From positions 3,255,517 through 3,319,516 of the forward strand of contig NZ_KV917368.1 in assembly GCF_002019605.1 (NCBI RefSeq): 64,000 nucleotides of DNA, given 5' to 3'. The position numbers were made by a program, and so were the translations under genes. Numbering within the stretch: position 1 is the stretch's first letter; every line of letters begins with the position of its first letter. The stretch comes from Alkalihalobacterium alkalinitrilicum. GTDB taxonomy: Bacteria > Bacillota > Bacilli > Bacillales > Bacillaceae_F. The notes beneath the pieces are model-generated. The model saw only the letters and a list, made by a program, of their open reading frames with translations, did not search any database and had not been told where the DNA came from. Below are positions 19,601 to 28,125 of this stretch, in pieces.

Positions 19601-19903
19601 CTGATCAAAGTCTGCCAATGCCCGTTCGATTCTATCTTTAATCACGGAATCTGTTATTTCTTTTCTTCTTTTCTCTAATTCCGTCTGAAAGCGTTCCTTC
19701 AGTTCATCTGCAGCTTTTCTTGTGAAAGTAATCGCAACAATCTCACGAATTTCATACGTGCCTGTGGTTACTAAGTTTGCCATTCTTTGAACAAGACTGT
19801 ATGTTTTCCCTGACCCTGCTCCTGCTTCCACAAGAAAGTTCGTATCCAAGTCCTGCATAATTTTATCTCTTTCATTCTTGTCCATTAAAACGACATCAGT
19901 CAT
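16697..19903 (-). CDS. AddA-like UvrD-type helicase with C-terminal RecB nuclease domain
   Basis: A 1068-residue helicase-nuclease. Superfamily 1 motifs are complete: Walker A EAGAGSGKT (about 27-35), TFTRKAADEL, TVHSFCARLLRE, Walker B LLVDEFQDTDPIQ, VVGDPKQSIYRFRRAD, VMNVHKSKGLE and VYVAATRAE. The last 200 residues have the RecB nuclease pattern: GSVIHEAFEA, LTGIIDLIF and WIIVDYKTD. It is about 160 residues shorter than B. subtilis AddA. It overlaps the addB-like gene by 8 bases, with AGGAGG inside that gene. The pair should process double-strand DNA ends for recombination; whether it is the only AddAB of this cell is unknown. Confidence 0.88.
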   Translation of the reverse strand: MTDVVLMDKNERDKIMQDLDTNFLVEAGAGSGKTYSLVQRMANLVTTGTYEIREIVAITFTRKAADELKERFQTELEKRRKEITDSVIKDRIERALADFDQCYLGTVHSFCARLLRERPVEAGLDFDFKELDEREDKMIADEAWERYINDVRIKSPEKLNELAELGIDVASLRENLHELREYADVIWFYEETDRPTLDEVFSELKAFIEYVKTNLPDEEPDKGYDSLQKKIVRTIRELKYFDISKDKTKVSMLRPYQKKTTVTLNRWKDNDVAKEIRDERQIILSESVAPVLESWFEYCHSQLIPFLNPALVYYQDLKKKRSSLNFQDLLSESAKLLKENSEVRRYFQKKYRCLLVDEFQDTDPIQAELMMYLTGEEAEEKNWTKLTPRQGSLFVVGDPKQSIYRFRRADIDIYQRVKEMIASTGGEALNLTMNFRTTSLVTEPLNQVFIQHLPEQETSYQAAYRPLNSVKRNEPDEDQQMGIYKWTVPNARKTAEVIEADADGIARYIRSKLMNNEAQPRDFMVLTRYNGGIDDYAKKLEEYSIPVMTTGEVSLAEDEELRALLYVLKFLAEPTNSLYAAAVLRGPFFGVSDKLLYHFTTNGGRLSLFANIPESLETADREILTIAFDKLRQYFLWRRRDMPSTSIEKIMMDVGLLPLYMNLEKNKRDYTRVYQVLEKIRAYEAGGQSEFHSVVERLEQLIVDESMEEMTLPEEENAVRVMNVHKSKGLEAPIVFLAHPKKFVDQKGKIGRHIQREQEQSIGYFCFNNEKDELMAQPPNWRQLQAEEYEYLRAEEMRLVYVAATRAETTLVISNMDKGNEKNNPWHDLIVGIKLEDFQVPEDIVKPEVSNRKVIDLEEWKGIKEQVLHWADRLIQKTYEMERPTDRTEDDISLLGIARETGGGKDWGSVIHEAFEAVLQGKGDRNEVIEELLVKYEFPIERAKEVNDAIEAFLQSALWERCKQSDEWYAEIPFTVSIQEGHPLFREEKGETLLTGIIDLIFKENDQWIIVDYKTDRFTKKEDIEKLKMHYAKQINLYKQAWEEMTNEPVGEMNIYFVQTQNCVSINE

Positions 19904-22900
19904 ACGAGCGCACCTCCTTTAGTCGCAGTGCTCCGAATGCATTTTCTTCTTTTTGTTTCTTCTCAATTACCTCTTCTTGATACGTATGACGCTGACATAC
20001 CATCTTAAAATCACAGTATTTACAATCCTCTACTGAATCGGTGTATGGAAAATGGCCTTTGGCTAACAATTCACATAAATGTTCAACGATCGTTAGAAAT
20101 TGTTCCCTTTCTTGAGCACTATGCTTTCGCTCAATTCTCTCCCCTTGCCCTTTAAGTGTTGGAAAGAAATACGTGCTCGAACTAACCTGAGCATTTTTAT
20201 GAGCAAACAGCTTCTCAAACGCTAGAGCATAAAGACTATGTTGAAGTTTGCGTCCACCATTAAAATAAGCCTTATCTGAGTAGCCGTAAGAACTACCTGT
20301 TTTATAATCGATAATTGCATAAAGTCCGTTTGCAAGACGATCAACTCTATCTATCTTTCCACTTAAACGGATCGATTCCCCATTTGATAAATCAATAGTC
20401 GCTGGATCTTGTCCACCGATACCGAAATGATATTCAAAAAATAGCGGTTCCCCGTCATCACTCGCCTCTTCTTCTGCTTTAAGAAAAACAGAACAGGATT
20501 CTAATATTTCTTGGCGCTCTAGCAAATAGATAATTTCACTTGGAGGTGGATTACTTTCACGCTCTTTTTGTAACACTTGATCCGCTATGTCTATTATAAC
20601 GTCTATGTGTTCCTCTACTTTTGGCTTTTGTTTGGACGCTTTGATCTGTTCATAAAAGCGCTCAAAAACTTCATGTAATAAGCTCCCTCTTGTTGGAGGT
20701 GTTAACCATTTGTACATATCAAATTCTTCTACTTGTTCTTCTTCAACATATAAAATATGCTTTAAAAAGTATTTATAAGGACACGTCCCAAGCATTTCTA
20801 GCTTACTTGTTGTAATCTTCATGTTTTCATTCTTTCTAGGATCATGTGAACCATGATCATATTCAATTCGGCCATCAAACTCAGTAAATAGATCGTTACG
20901 ACGCGCATATCTAGCAACTTGCGCTTGCATTAAGTGCCTATATGGCTCTTGGCGATACAATTCTACGTCCATTTGGTGATTACTCCATAACTGAGTTGCC
21001 CACCATTCACTTTCATGTAACACATTCTCAGCTTCTTTTTGAATAAAATGAACATCACTTTGCAGAACTTTAGCTAGCTCTTCACCCGTTACACCAGGTT
21101 GTTTGGTTTTCAAACGATAAGCTTGTAAAAATAAATGAGAAGGCGCCGTTCTTCGATTTTCTACCGTATCTAAAAATGGATAACTCATTTGAACATGACC
21201 TTTTGTCGTCAATAATAACTGTACAAACAAATAAAAATTCCGCTTCACAAACTCGCGACCTAGCGTCATTTCAGGGTGAATAGCCTTTCTTTCCACATCA
21301 AGAAGAATAGGGTCTTCTTTTTGTCGACCAGGGAATCTTCCATTATCTAAACCAACAATAAAGACATGAGGACGGTCTAAATACAAACCAATACGATGCG
21401 GCGATACATGAAGATGTCCAGGCTTAGGCATTGATGCACCAACAGTTAGCTTCATAAGCCATTGTTCTGTATCGCTCATCACCTCACCTAATGTCATTTC
21501 ACCTACTGCTAGGTGTTCAACTTCGGTGATGACTTCTAGTAGTTGGTTTTTAGCAGACGTATTTAACCCATTATTAGAGTGATCCTCGATTAACAGTAAA
21601 TCTTTTAAGGCTGTTAACCAACCCTTATAAGAAACCTTACTATACGTCTTATCTCCATCGAACCGGCGCATCCATGGATTTAACCACTTCAGTAATTGTT
21701 TATACTCTCCTAACTTCCTAAGAACGCGTTGATTTCCCTCATCCTCACTCACTGTCTGAGCCAAATCTGCGATTTTTTCATTTACCTTTTGTAAGTACCT
21801 TTCTTTTCCCCATTGAATTTCAGCATCTTGTAGAAGGGAAATGACCTTCTCACCAGAAATTTCAATAGAATCAAAGGAAATACACCCTTCTCGGATGAGC
21901 TTTGCAAGGACGTTCACACTATAATTTTCCCGTATCCATTGAAATACTCCCTTAATAAGCTTCCCTGGCTTTGTTAGATTTAGAGGAACTCCTTCAGCAA
22001 AAGTGACGGGGACATCTTGTTTTTGAACAAAACGAAGGACACTCTCTACGTATGGACGAGCGTTTGTATAGAAAATGACCGACTGATCAAAGGACAATTT
22101 TTGATTTTTTAATTGTCTAAAGACATTTTGAACTTCTTCATCTTCACTAATGGCCGCCTTTAAAGTTACATCAGGGACTTCAAGTGATTGTTCAATTTGG
22201 TATAAATAGCTGAATGGATGTTGTGTTTCAATTTGCATATTTGGTTGAACCATTGTTGAAAGTGACTCTAACCCTGCAATAGTGGGAAGTCCTAAGGCAA
22301 TGACATTTGCACCTTTGGTGTAGTGTAGAAAAAAATCTTTTTCAATTCGGTAATAGGCTTCATGAGGGAAAAATAAATACAATACTTTGCGGCGTGGTTC
22401 TACTTCTCGTTGTAGCGCTAACTCAAAAATATCTCCATCATCAAGCAACTGGTTTTCTTGCCGTTTTAGTTCATAAGCTTGAAATAACTTAAGCAAATCT
22501 TCTCCTTTCTCAGTCTTAAGAAAGGCCTGCTTCGGAAACGAATTAACTGCTACTCGAGCCTGCTTTAAATCTAATATAGCTTGATAGATCGCTTGACTAA
22601 ATGCGGAAGTCAACTGAACAGAATGAAAGTAGGATAATTGCTTATTTCTTTTTAAATTTTGAAGTTCTGAAAATATGTATTGTTTACCGATCTGGTAAGG
22701 CATCCGTTCATAACCCGCTTTTTTCATAATGGGTTTGGAAAGCTCTAGCGCTAAATCCATAAACGTTTTCACTTTAACATTGAGTACAGGTTGACCTGCT
22801 CTTGCTAACGCTTGAATGGCTAATTGCCCATCTCTGTGGGAAGGGACAACAAAGATCTTTTCCGTTATCATATGACTGGAAATAATCTCCTTTAACTGTT

Positions 22901-22922
22901 CAATAATAGGATGAGGATTCAT
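19896..22922 (-). CDS. AddB-like PD-(D/E)XK nuclease with iron-sulfur cluster
   Basis: A 1008-residue partner of the adjacent AddA-like helicase. The C-terminal third carries GTCPYKYFLKHIL (first Cys), RGSLLHEVFERFY, the nuclease core GKIDRVD and AIIDYKTGSS, and then CKYCDFKMVCQRH, giving the four Cys that hold a 4Fe-4S cluster in AddB. Unlike B. subtilis AddB, the N-terminus shows no Walker A (GxGKT) sequence, and the protein is about 150 residues shorter. Gene order B then A and the overlap are as in classical addBA operons. Start preceded by AGGAGGT. Confidence 0.85.
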   Translation of the reverse strand: MNPHPIIEQLKEIISSHMITEKIFVVPSHRDGQLAIQALARAGQPVLNVKVKTFMDLALELSKPIMKKAGYERMPYQIGKQYIFSELQNLKRNKQLSYFHSVQLTSAFSQAIYQAILDLKQARVAVNSFPKQAFLKTEKGEDLLKLFQAYELKRQENQLLDDGDIFELALQREVEPRRKVLYLFFPHEAYYRIEKDFFLHYTKGANVIALGLPTIAGLESLSTMVQPNMQIETQHPFSYLYQIEQSLEVPDVTLKAAISEDEEVQNVFRQLKNQKLSFDQSVIFYTNARPYVESVLRFVQKQDVPVTFAEGVPLNLTKPGKLIKGVFQWIRENYSVNVLAKLIREGCISFDSIEISGEKVISLLQDAEIQWGKERYLQKVNEKIADLAQTVSEDEGNQRVLRKLGEYKQLLKWLNPWMRRFDGDKTYSKVSYKGWLTALKDLLLIEDHSNNGLNTSAKNQLLEVITEVEHLAVGEMTLGEVMSDTEQWLMKLTVGASMPKPGHLHVSPHRIGLYLDRPHVFIVGLDNGRFPGRQKEDPILLDVERKAIHPEMTLGREFVKRNFYLFVQLLLTTKGHVQMSYPFLDTVENRRTAPSHLFLQAYRLKTKQPGVTGEELAKVLQSDVHFIQKEAENVLHESEWWATQLWSNHQMDVELYRQEPYRHLMQAQVARYARRNDLFTEFDGRIEYDHGSHDPRKNENMKITTSKLEMLGTCPYKYFLKHILYVEEEQVEEFDMYKWLTPPTRGSLLHEVFERFYEQIKASKQKPKVEEHIDVIIDIADQVLQKERESNPPPSEIIYLLERQEILESCSVFLKAEEEASDDGEPLFFEYHFGIGGQDPATIDLSNGESIRLSGKIDRVDRLANGLYAIIDYKTGSSYGYSDKAYFNGGRKLQHSLYALAFEKLFAHKNAQVSSSTYFFPTLKGQGERIERKHSAQEREQFLTIVEHLCELLAKGHFPYTDSVEDCKYCDFKMVCQRHTYQEEVIEKKQKEENAFGALRLKEVRSYD

Positions 22923-23231
22923 AGTTACGTTACCTCCTAGCTTATAGTAAATTACACTTCATTATACAGGAATTTCTAATTGCAAACGATCTTGTCCAAC
23001 TCAGATTAAACACGAACGCAAGTTCTTATTTTTAGTATATCAAACTCTCCATCTATTTGACTAGTATTATTCAGTATATATTTCATTTCTATATTTAACT
23101 ATTTTTCAACATTTAAGACTAGATTTGAAAAAATAATTGAACTTTTTACTTTTGCTCCGAAAACATTTACAATAATAGGTAAGGAGTATTCAGATGCCAA
23201 AATCTCACTTCAACGAAAGGAAGGTTATTTT
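22923..23231. other. Divergent promoter region
   Basis: About 310 bases between the divergently read addB-like gene and the orphan gene at 23232. It holds AAAGGAAGG before the latter. No clear operator or hairpin was seen. Confidence 0.35.
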
Positions 23232-24113
23232 ATGACGTTACCTGCTTGCCTGCTCGGTAAAACTGTAAGTTTAAATAACAATTCCAAATATATCATTAAA
23301 TATCAAGAACCTACTGATACGGATAATCATGTCATTTTATTTGAAGATGACCGCCCGAAAATTTATGCGCTTATTTCGCACATTGGGCAATTTAAAAAAT
23401 CTTTTTTCTTAAATAAAACTCAAGATGAAGATGCAATTCGTTGTCTTGAACAATGTAAAAAAATTGAGAGTGCTCGAACAAACAGTCCTCTTACGCAAGC
23501 CGATATTAAAGATGCATTAAACGAACAAGAAGATGCAAAATTTAATAATAAAAATCTAGAAAAACTTCTTATGGACGAACACCTACAAGACATTAAAAAT
23601 CGCTGGCCTTCTCGTTTACTATCTTCTCAATCGAACAATAAAAAATCACCTAATTCACTCATCCATTCCACATTAATAAGAGCACTTGCCACAGCAAACA
23701 CCAAAAAAGCAATCGACTTTTTACTACTTCATCGTTATGATCCATTTTTAGTGTATCTTCATCATCAATTGGAACAATCCCCATCGTTAATGACCGATAT
23801 TCTTACTTACTACAACGAACATCAAGCTCATGATGAAGCGACACTTCTTCTTACCAACCTAGCAAAAAATTGTACCCTTTCAAATTCTACTTTTTTAAAT
23901 GTCCTGTTAGATGAAAGTCGAAAATTGAATAAAACCAGCACGACCTCGACCATATTTAAACAAGTGTTCTTAACTCTATATCAACGGGGTAAAAGGGAAT
24001 ACGGAAAAGATGTCACCTCTTGGCTCAGTTCTATTACAAACGAGAAAAAAAATAATTTAAAAAGAGATATCATGCAGTTAATTAAAGACAAAAAGAATAA
24101 GAAGAGCAGTTAA
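23232..24113 (+). CDS. Hypothetical protein, 293 residues
   Basis: Not recognised. The gene has a strong AAAGGAAGG site and clean coding character. The N-terminal 70 residues look like beta strands (KTVSLNNNSKYIIKY, NHVILFEDDRPKIYALI). The remainder is hydrophilic and mostly helical, ending in a Lys/Ser-rich tail. No signal peptide, membrane span or catalytic motif is visible, so it is probably a soluble cytosolic protein. It is the only plus-strand gene in this stretch, placed between the addBA-like pair and a copy of the folded repeat. Confidence 0.6.
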   Translation: MTLPACLLGKTVSLNNNSKYIIKYQEPTDTDNHVILFEDDRPKIYALISHIGQFKKSFFLNKTQDEDAIRCLEQCKKIESARTNSPLTQADIKDALNEQEDAKFNNKNLEKLLMDEHLQDIKNRWPSRLLSSQSNNKKSPNSLIHSTLIRALATANTKKAIDFLLLHRYDPFLVYLHHQLEQSPSLMTDILTYYNEHQAHDEATLLLTNLAKNCTLSNSTFLNVLLDESRKLNKTSTTSTIFKQVFLTLYQRGKREYGKDVTSWLSSITNEKKNNLKRDIMQLIKDKKNKKSS

Positions 24114-24154
24114 TGCTCGAACTCTGTAGCTTTCAAATCGAGATAAGTTCTCAT

Positions 24155-24286
24155 AAAGAGAAACTTTCATCGCGGCGCATTTAGTCTTAGTTCATTTAGT
24201 TGTTACTGACAGTTTATCCCACTTATTCTTCTTGATTCCTCGAAGTCTTGAAGTGGGGGTATACTACCAGTTGATACGGGATAAAC
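24155..24286. repeat. Folded dispersed repeat, copy A
   Basis: Shares with the other copies an AAGAGAAACTTTCAT start, a GTTGTTACT segment, and the inner stem TCCCACTT (24217-24224) / AAGTGGGG (24251-24258), followed by CAGTTGATACGGGATAAA. The outer arm pair is ACTG/CAGT here. Inner bases differ from copy D but keep pairing through wobble. Confidence 0.7.
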
Positions 24287-24301
24287 GCAAGAAAAGGAAA
24301 A

Positions 24302-24329
24302 AGGCTGACTCAATCAATCAAGTCAGCCT
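24302..24329 (-). terminator. Terminator of the ycgL gene
   Basis: Arms AGGCTGACT and AGTCAGCCT around a 10-base loop, followed on the minus strand by TTTTTCC. It stands 14 bases after the stop at 24343. Confidence 0.85.
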
Positions 24330-24342
24330 CCTACCTTTGCTG

Positions 24343-25119
24343 TTACCAATCGTTTCCCCAGACTTGTTTTAACGTTCGTAGAAAATAAGCATCCAGTTCT
24401 CCTTGGTAAAGTCCTTTATCATATTCTATTGTTTGAGCAAAATTGTCTAGATGCTTAATTCCATCAAAAATATATTGCTGGATTTTACCGACCTGTTTTA
24501 TATCTATTACTTGAGTTCCTCTTTGCTTTTCTAGTAAGAGTTGGTCGAGTTCCTTATTAAGTTGTGGATCAGTGACCATATCATCGAGTAACAATTCCAT
24601 TTCATTAGGCGGCATCGAATGATGGTTTGCTATCCATCTACAAGCAAGTAACGGTTTAACAACATTTAAAAGGAGTTTGACTTTAATTTCTTGACTTTGA
24701 AAACTCCCTTTTGCATTTCGTTTCGCCATGTTTAAATAATGAAACAAACATGCTTTAGCTGAAAAAGTTGTTTGAGCTAAAGCCTTTAAGTCGCTAATCG
24801 CTGGGTGTTCATAATAAGTAGTACGAGATTGTAACCACTCCAATAATGGAGGATTCGATTTCTTTAAGAGAAATAATGCTTTCTTTAAATCCCATCCAAC
24901 AATATCTAAATTCTCACCCATTGGTGCATCTATAACATCTCGTTTTTGGTCAATTGATATATACCAGTCGACGGGATGAACATATAGAAACCGAACATCA
25001 TAATCACTTTCCTCTGAAGCCAATCCCCATGCCCTACTACCTGCTTCACAAGCATATAAAATCTTTACTTGCTGTACTTCTTCAATTTCTGAAAGTATTT
25101 GTAGGATTTTCTCTTTCAC
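24343..25119 (-). CDS. ycgL: YcgL-type predicted nucleotidyltransferase
   Basis: A 258-residue protein of the COG3541 nucleotidyltransferase group. The pol-beta-type motif EAGSRAWGLASEESDYDVRF (about 26-45) supplies GS and the DxD metal ligands; a third carboxylate is likely in NLDIVGWDL. Length and sequence agree with B. subtilis YcgL; the substrate is unknown for the family. The GTG start is preceded by GGGTGATG and is 11 bases from the ABC-F gene stop, so the two form an operon. Confidence 0.85.
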   Translation of the reverse strand: MKEKILQILSEIEEVQQVKILYACEAGSRAWGLASEESDYDVRFLYVHPVDWYISIDQKRDVIDAPMGENLDIVGWDLKKALFLLKKSNPPLLEWLQSRTTYYEHPAISDLKALAQTTFSAKACLFHYLNMAKRNAKGSFQSQEIKVKLLLNVVKPLLACRWIANHHSMPPNEMELLLDDMVTDPQLNKELDQLLLEKQRGTQVIDIKQVGKIQQYIFDGIKHLDNFAQTIEYDKGLYQGELDAYFLRTLKQVWGNDW

Positions 25120-25130
25120 AACATCACCCG

Positions 25131-27038
25131 TTATTTTTGCTCTTCAATTTCCTCAATTAATAGAGATAACTCAGTCCAACGTTCCATCGCTTGTTCTAGC
25201 TTTTCTTCGTTTTGCTTTTGAGTTTCCATCAACTCTTGTATTTTTCCAAAATCACTTCCAGCAGCGACAATCTCCGCCTCAACGTTTTCGATCTTCAATT
25301 CGAGTTGAGTAATTCGATCTTCGATTTCATTCCATTCTTGTTGATCTTTATAGGAAAGTTTTTTTCTTGGTTCTCTTTTCTTTTTCTGTTCCGTTTTATC
25401 TTGAACGCTCGTTTTACGTTCTTGTATTTCTGCTTCTTTTTCGAGTCTTCTATCTTCCATATATTCTGAATAAGACCCTTGATAGCGACTAACCGAGCCG
25501 TTCCCTTCAAACACAAGTAAATGATCAACAACACGATCTAAAAAGTAACGATCATGGGAAACCGTTAAAACGACACCTGGAAATTGATCTAAATAATCTT
25601 CTAAAACACTAAGTGTTTGCGTGTCCAAATCATTTGTTGGCTCATCAAGAAACAATACGTTCGGCTCTTCCATTAAGACACGTAATAAATAAAGACGTCT
25701 CCGTTCCCCTCCCGAGAGCCGACGAATATACGTCCACTGCATGGCACGTGAAAATAAAAAACGTTCTAACATTTGCTCAGCAGTTATGATTTGATTGTCT
25801 ACTGTTCGAACAATTTCAGCACCTTCTTTAATATAATCAATTACTCGTAAGTCTCCATCAATTTCTTCATCATCTTGTGTATAGTATGCAATTTTTACAG
25901 TTTCACCGACTTCAATCTCACCTGTAGTGGGTTTAATCCTTCCGGCTAATATATTTAACAGTGTCGACTTTCCTGTTCCATTTGGTCCGATAATGCCTAA
26001 TCGTTCACCTGGAACGATTAAATAATCTAAATGATCAAAAAGAAGATGCTCACCAAACGATTTAGACATGTCATGGACTTCAATTACTTTTTTCCCAAGG
26101 CGCGTCGATCCGATCGCAAAATCAACATCCGCTTTTTGCGTTGGCCCTTTTTGATCTTTTAAATTCTCGACGCGTTGAATTCGCGCTTTTTGTTTGGTTG
26201 TCCTTGCTTTAGCCCCTCTTTGTAACCAAGCTAATTCACGACGTAGTAAATTTTGCCTTTTTGACTCGCTTTGTTCAGCAAGTGCTTCTCTCTCGGTCTT
26301 TTTTTCTAGATATACTTCATAATTTCCTTCATACGTATAAAGTTTCCCTTGATCTAATTCATAGATCCGATTAGTTACACGATTTAGAAAATAACGATCA
26401 TGCGTGACCATGATAAGAGATCCTTTGTACTGGGCTAAATAACTTTCTAGCCATTCAATTGTTTCATTGTCTAAATGGTTTGTCGGCTCATCTAATATAA
26501 GTAAATCAGCAGGTTGGATGAGCGCTTTAGCAATCGCAACACGTTTTTTTTGACCACCCGATAAATATTTTACTTTTTTTGTGAAATCGGTAATACCAAG
26601 ACGTGTCAGTACTGTTTTTGCTACAGTATTTGCCTCCCACGCCTCACATTCATCCATCTTTACTTGAACTTTTAATAAACGTTCTTGGAGCTTTATGTTT
26701 TCTGAGTCAAGCTGAAGCTCTTGTAAGGCTTGCTCATACTCTCGCATTACTTTCATAATTAATGAATCCCCGTAATAAATCTGCTCTAATGTTGTAAGGT
26801 TATCATCAAGTTCAGGCTGTTGTGGTAAATATTCAATATGAAGTTGATTGGAATGCGTGACCTTGCCTTCCTCCATCCCTTCTACAGCTGCAAGTACTTT
26901 GAGCAACGTTGATTTTCCCGTTCCATTAATGCCAATTAATCCAATTCGCTCACGTTCTCCAATTGCAAATGATATATGATCAAATAATACCTTTTCACCA
27001 AATGATTTATACAAATGTTCAACTGTAAATATACTCAT
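25131..27038 (-). CDS. yfmR: ABC-F ATPase (Uup/YfmR type)
   Basis: A 635-residue soluble protein with two ABC domains: GINGTGKST and LSGGQKKRVAIAKAL in the first, GPNGTGKST and LSGGERRRLYLLRVL in the second. They are joined by a basic linker with LAWLQRGAKARTTKQKARI, as in Uup/YfmR. A C-terminal coiled coil (about 560-635) is also typical. Such proteins bind the ribosomal E site and relieve stalled translation; YfmR works alongside EF-P in B. subtilis. No membrane segments, so it is not a transporter. Leads the operon with ycgL. Confidence 0.9.
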   Translation of the reverse strand: MSIFTVEHLYKSFGEKVLFDHISFAIGERERIGLIGINGTGKSTLLKVLAAVEGMEEGKVTHSNQLHIEYLPQQPELDDNLTTLEQIYYGDSLIMKVMREYEQALQELQLDSENIKLQERLLKVQVKMDECEAWEANTVAKTVLTRLGITDFTKKVKYLSGGQKKRVAIAKALIQPADLLILDEPTNHLDNETIEWLESYLAQYKGSLIMVTHDRYFLNRVTNRIYELDQGKLYTYEGNYEVYLEKKTEREALAEQSESKRQNLLRRELAWLQRGAKARTTKQKARIQRVENLKDQKGPTQKADVDFAIGSTRLGKKVIEVHDMSKSFGEHLLFDHLDYLIVPGERLGIIGPNGTGKSTLLNILAGRIKPTTGEIEVGETVKIAYYTQDDEEIDGDLRVIDYIKEGAEIVRTVDNQIITAEQMLERFLFSRAMQWTYIRRLSGGERRRLYLLRVLMEEPNVLFLDEPTNDLDTQTLSVLEDYLDQFPGVVLTVSHDRYFLDRVVDHLLVFEGNGSVSRYQGSYSEYMEDRRLEKEAEIQERKTSVQDKTEQKKKREPRKKLSYKDQQEWNEIEDRITQLELKIENVEAEIVAAGSDFGKIQELMETQKQNEEKLEQAMERWTELSLLIEEIEEQK

Positions 27039-27135
27039 CTTCTCAACCCTTAGTTTTCAATTTGTTTTCTCTATTTTAAATGAAAAACACGCAAAGTGCG
27101 AAAAAATAAGCGACGATACTATAATATATCCTAGT

Positions 27136-27190
27136 TTGATTCCTCGAAGTCTTGAAGTGGGGATATTACTGCCAGTTGATGCGTGATAAA
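27136..27190. repeat. Folded dispersed repeat, copy B (3' half only)
   Basis: Matches the right half of copy A (TTGATTCCTCGAAGTCTTG, AAGTGGGGATATTAC, CAGTTGATGCGTGATAAA) without the left arms. It looks like a truncated copy, placed just upstream of yfmR. Confidence 0.65.
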
Positions 27191-27232
27191 TAAACTCATC
27201 AAATACGGAAGACCTTTCTGTTAGAAAAACAA

Positions 27233-27275
27233 AGAAAAACCGCCCTGAATGAACACATTCATCTGCGGTTTTTCT
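27233..27275. terminator. Bidirectional terminator hairpin
   Basis: AGAAAAACCGC and GCGGTTTTTCT form an 11-bp stem with an inner GAATG/CATTC hairpin. T-rich tails on both strands. Confidence 0.7.
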
Positions 27276-27289
27276 CTTTTATAATTGAT

Positions 27290-27720
27290 GATTTTAGGCT
27301 TATACTACGAGTTCCCCAACTCGTAGTTCTTTATCTCTTTTTTATCCCCTCGTCCGATATCTCTTAACCAACGATGTTTATTACTCCTTGACACTAAATA
27401 TACCATTGTTTGCAGGAAAAGCCCATCGGTGAATTCCCTGATCTTGAACTGCCCGCCACTTTTCGACCTTGCGATCCGATTGAAATGGGTGATTCCTAAG
27501 AACACCAGCGTAACCGCCAGTTTGGATTAGGCTACCGCCAACTGACATTCATCTCCCCTTATCGCTGGGCTAAATCCCTTCTAGAGATTGAAAAGGGAGT
27601 CTTCTGTCAGAAATGGTAAACCCCACTACTTCTAGACTATTACTACATTTATCTCCTGATCTATTTTTACTATTTTTCAGTTTAATAGTTTAGTATTTTA
27701 TAAATTGGAAATAATTTTAT
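27290..27720. other. Unexplained intergenic stretch with hairpin
   Basis: CTACGAGTT/AACTCGTAG (27304-27325) is a strong hairpin. The following 250 bases are less AT-rich than the surroundings and keep a 66-codon minus-strand frame without a ribosome binding site. It may be decayed mobile DNA. I cannot assign it. Confidence 0.3.
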
Positions 27721-27766
27721 AAACAATACTAAATTCTTGTTATTTTTAAAAAGGGAGGAATACAAG

Positions 27767-27850
27767 ATGAGTTTATATGAGTATATTGAAAGCATTAATC
27801 AAATGTTAGACGACGCAAAAAAAGAAACAAATGAGAGTATTAGTAAATAA
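27767..27850 (+). CDS. Putative 27-residue peptide
   Basis: ATG 27767 follows a near-perfect AAAGGGAGGA with seven bases of spacing. The 27-codon frame (MSLYEYIESINQMLDDAKK, then ETNESISK) is hydrophilic and acidic, and could form one amphipathic helix. The stop overlaps the first bases of folded repeat copy C. The quality of the site argues for translation; no function is known to me. Confidence 0.5.
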   Translation: MSLYEYIESINQMLDDAKKETNESISK

Positions 27851-27995
27851 AGTGAAACTTCATTCATCGGGTCATGCCCTGAATAGTAATTGAATTAATC
27901 AGGTTGTTACTGCGCTTCTCTTCCACTTCTTCGGCTTTCTTGTTTTCTCAACACTTTGAAGTGGGGATCTTATCACTTGTTAAACGGAATAAAAC
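27848..27995. repeat. Folded dispersed repeat, copy C
   Basis: Full-length copy. First hairpin ATTCA..GGG/CCC.TGAAT (about 27861-27886), then GGTTGTTACT, inner stem TTCCACTTC/GAAGTGGGG (two G-T wobbles compared with copy D) and a right flank ending GGAATAAA. It begins at the end of the 27-codon frame. Confidence 0.7.
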
Positions 27996-28125
27996 AACTC
28001 AGCATTAAACAGTTTTCATAAGTATGACAAGAGACAAGAGCTCCCCTTTCATAAGTTCGAACTCTTGTCTTTCTGAATTCTCCTATTGCGGTTGCAACGT
28101 TCTCTAACAACTACGTGAAAAATAG

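Noticed and set aside
27305-27505. 66-codon minus-strand frame
   Set aside because: No ribosome binding site and no family resemblance; listed only as an unexplained stretch.
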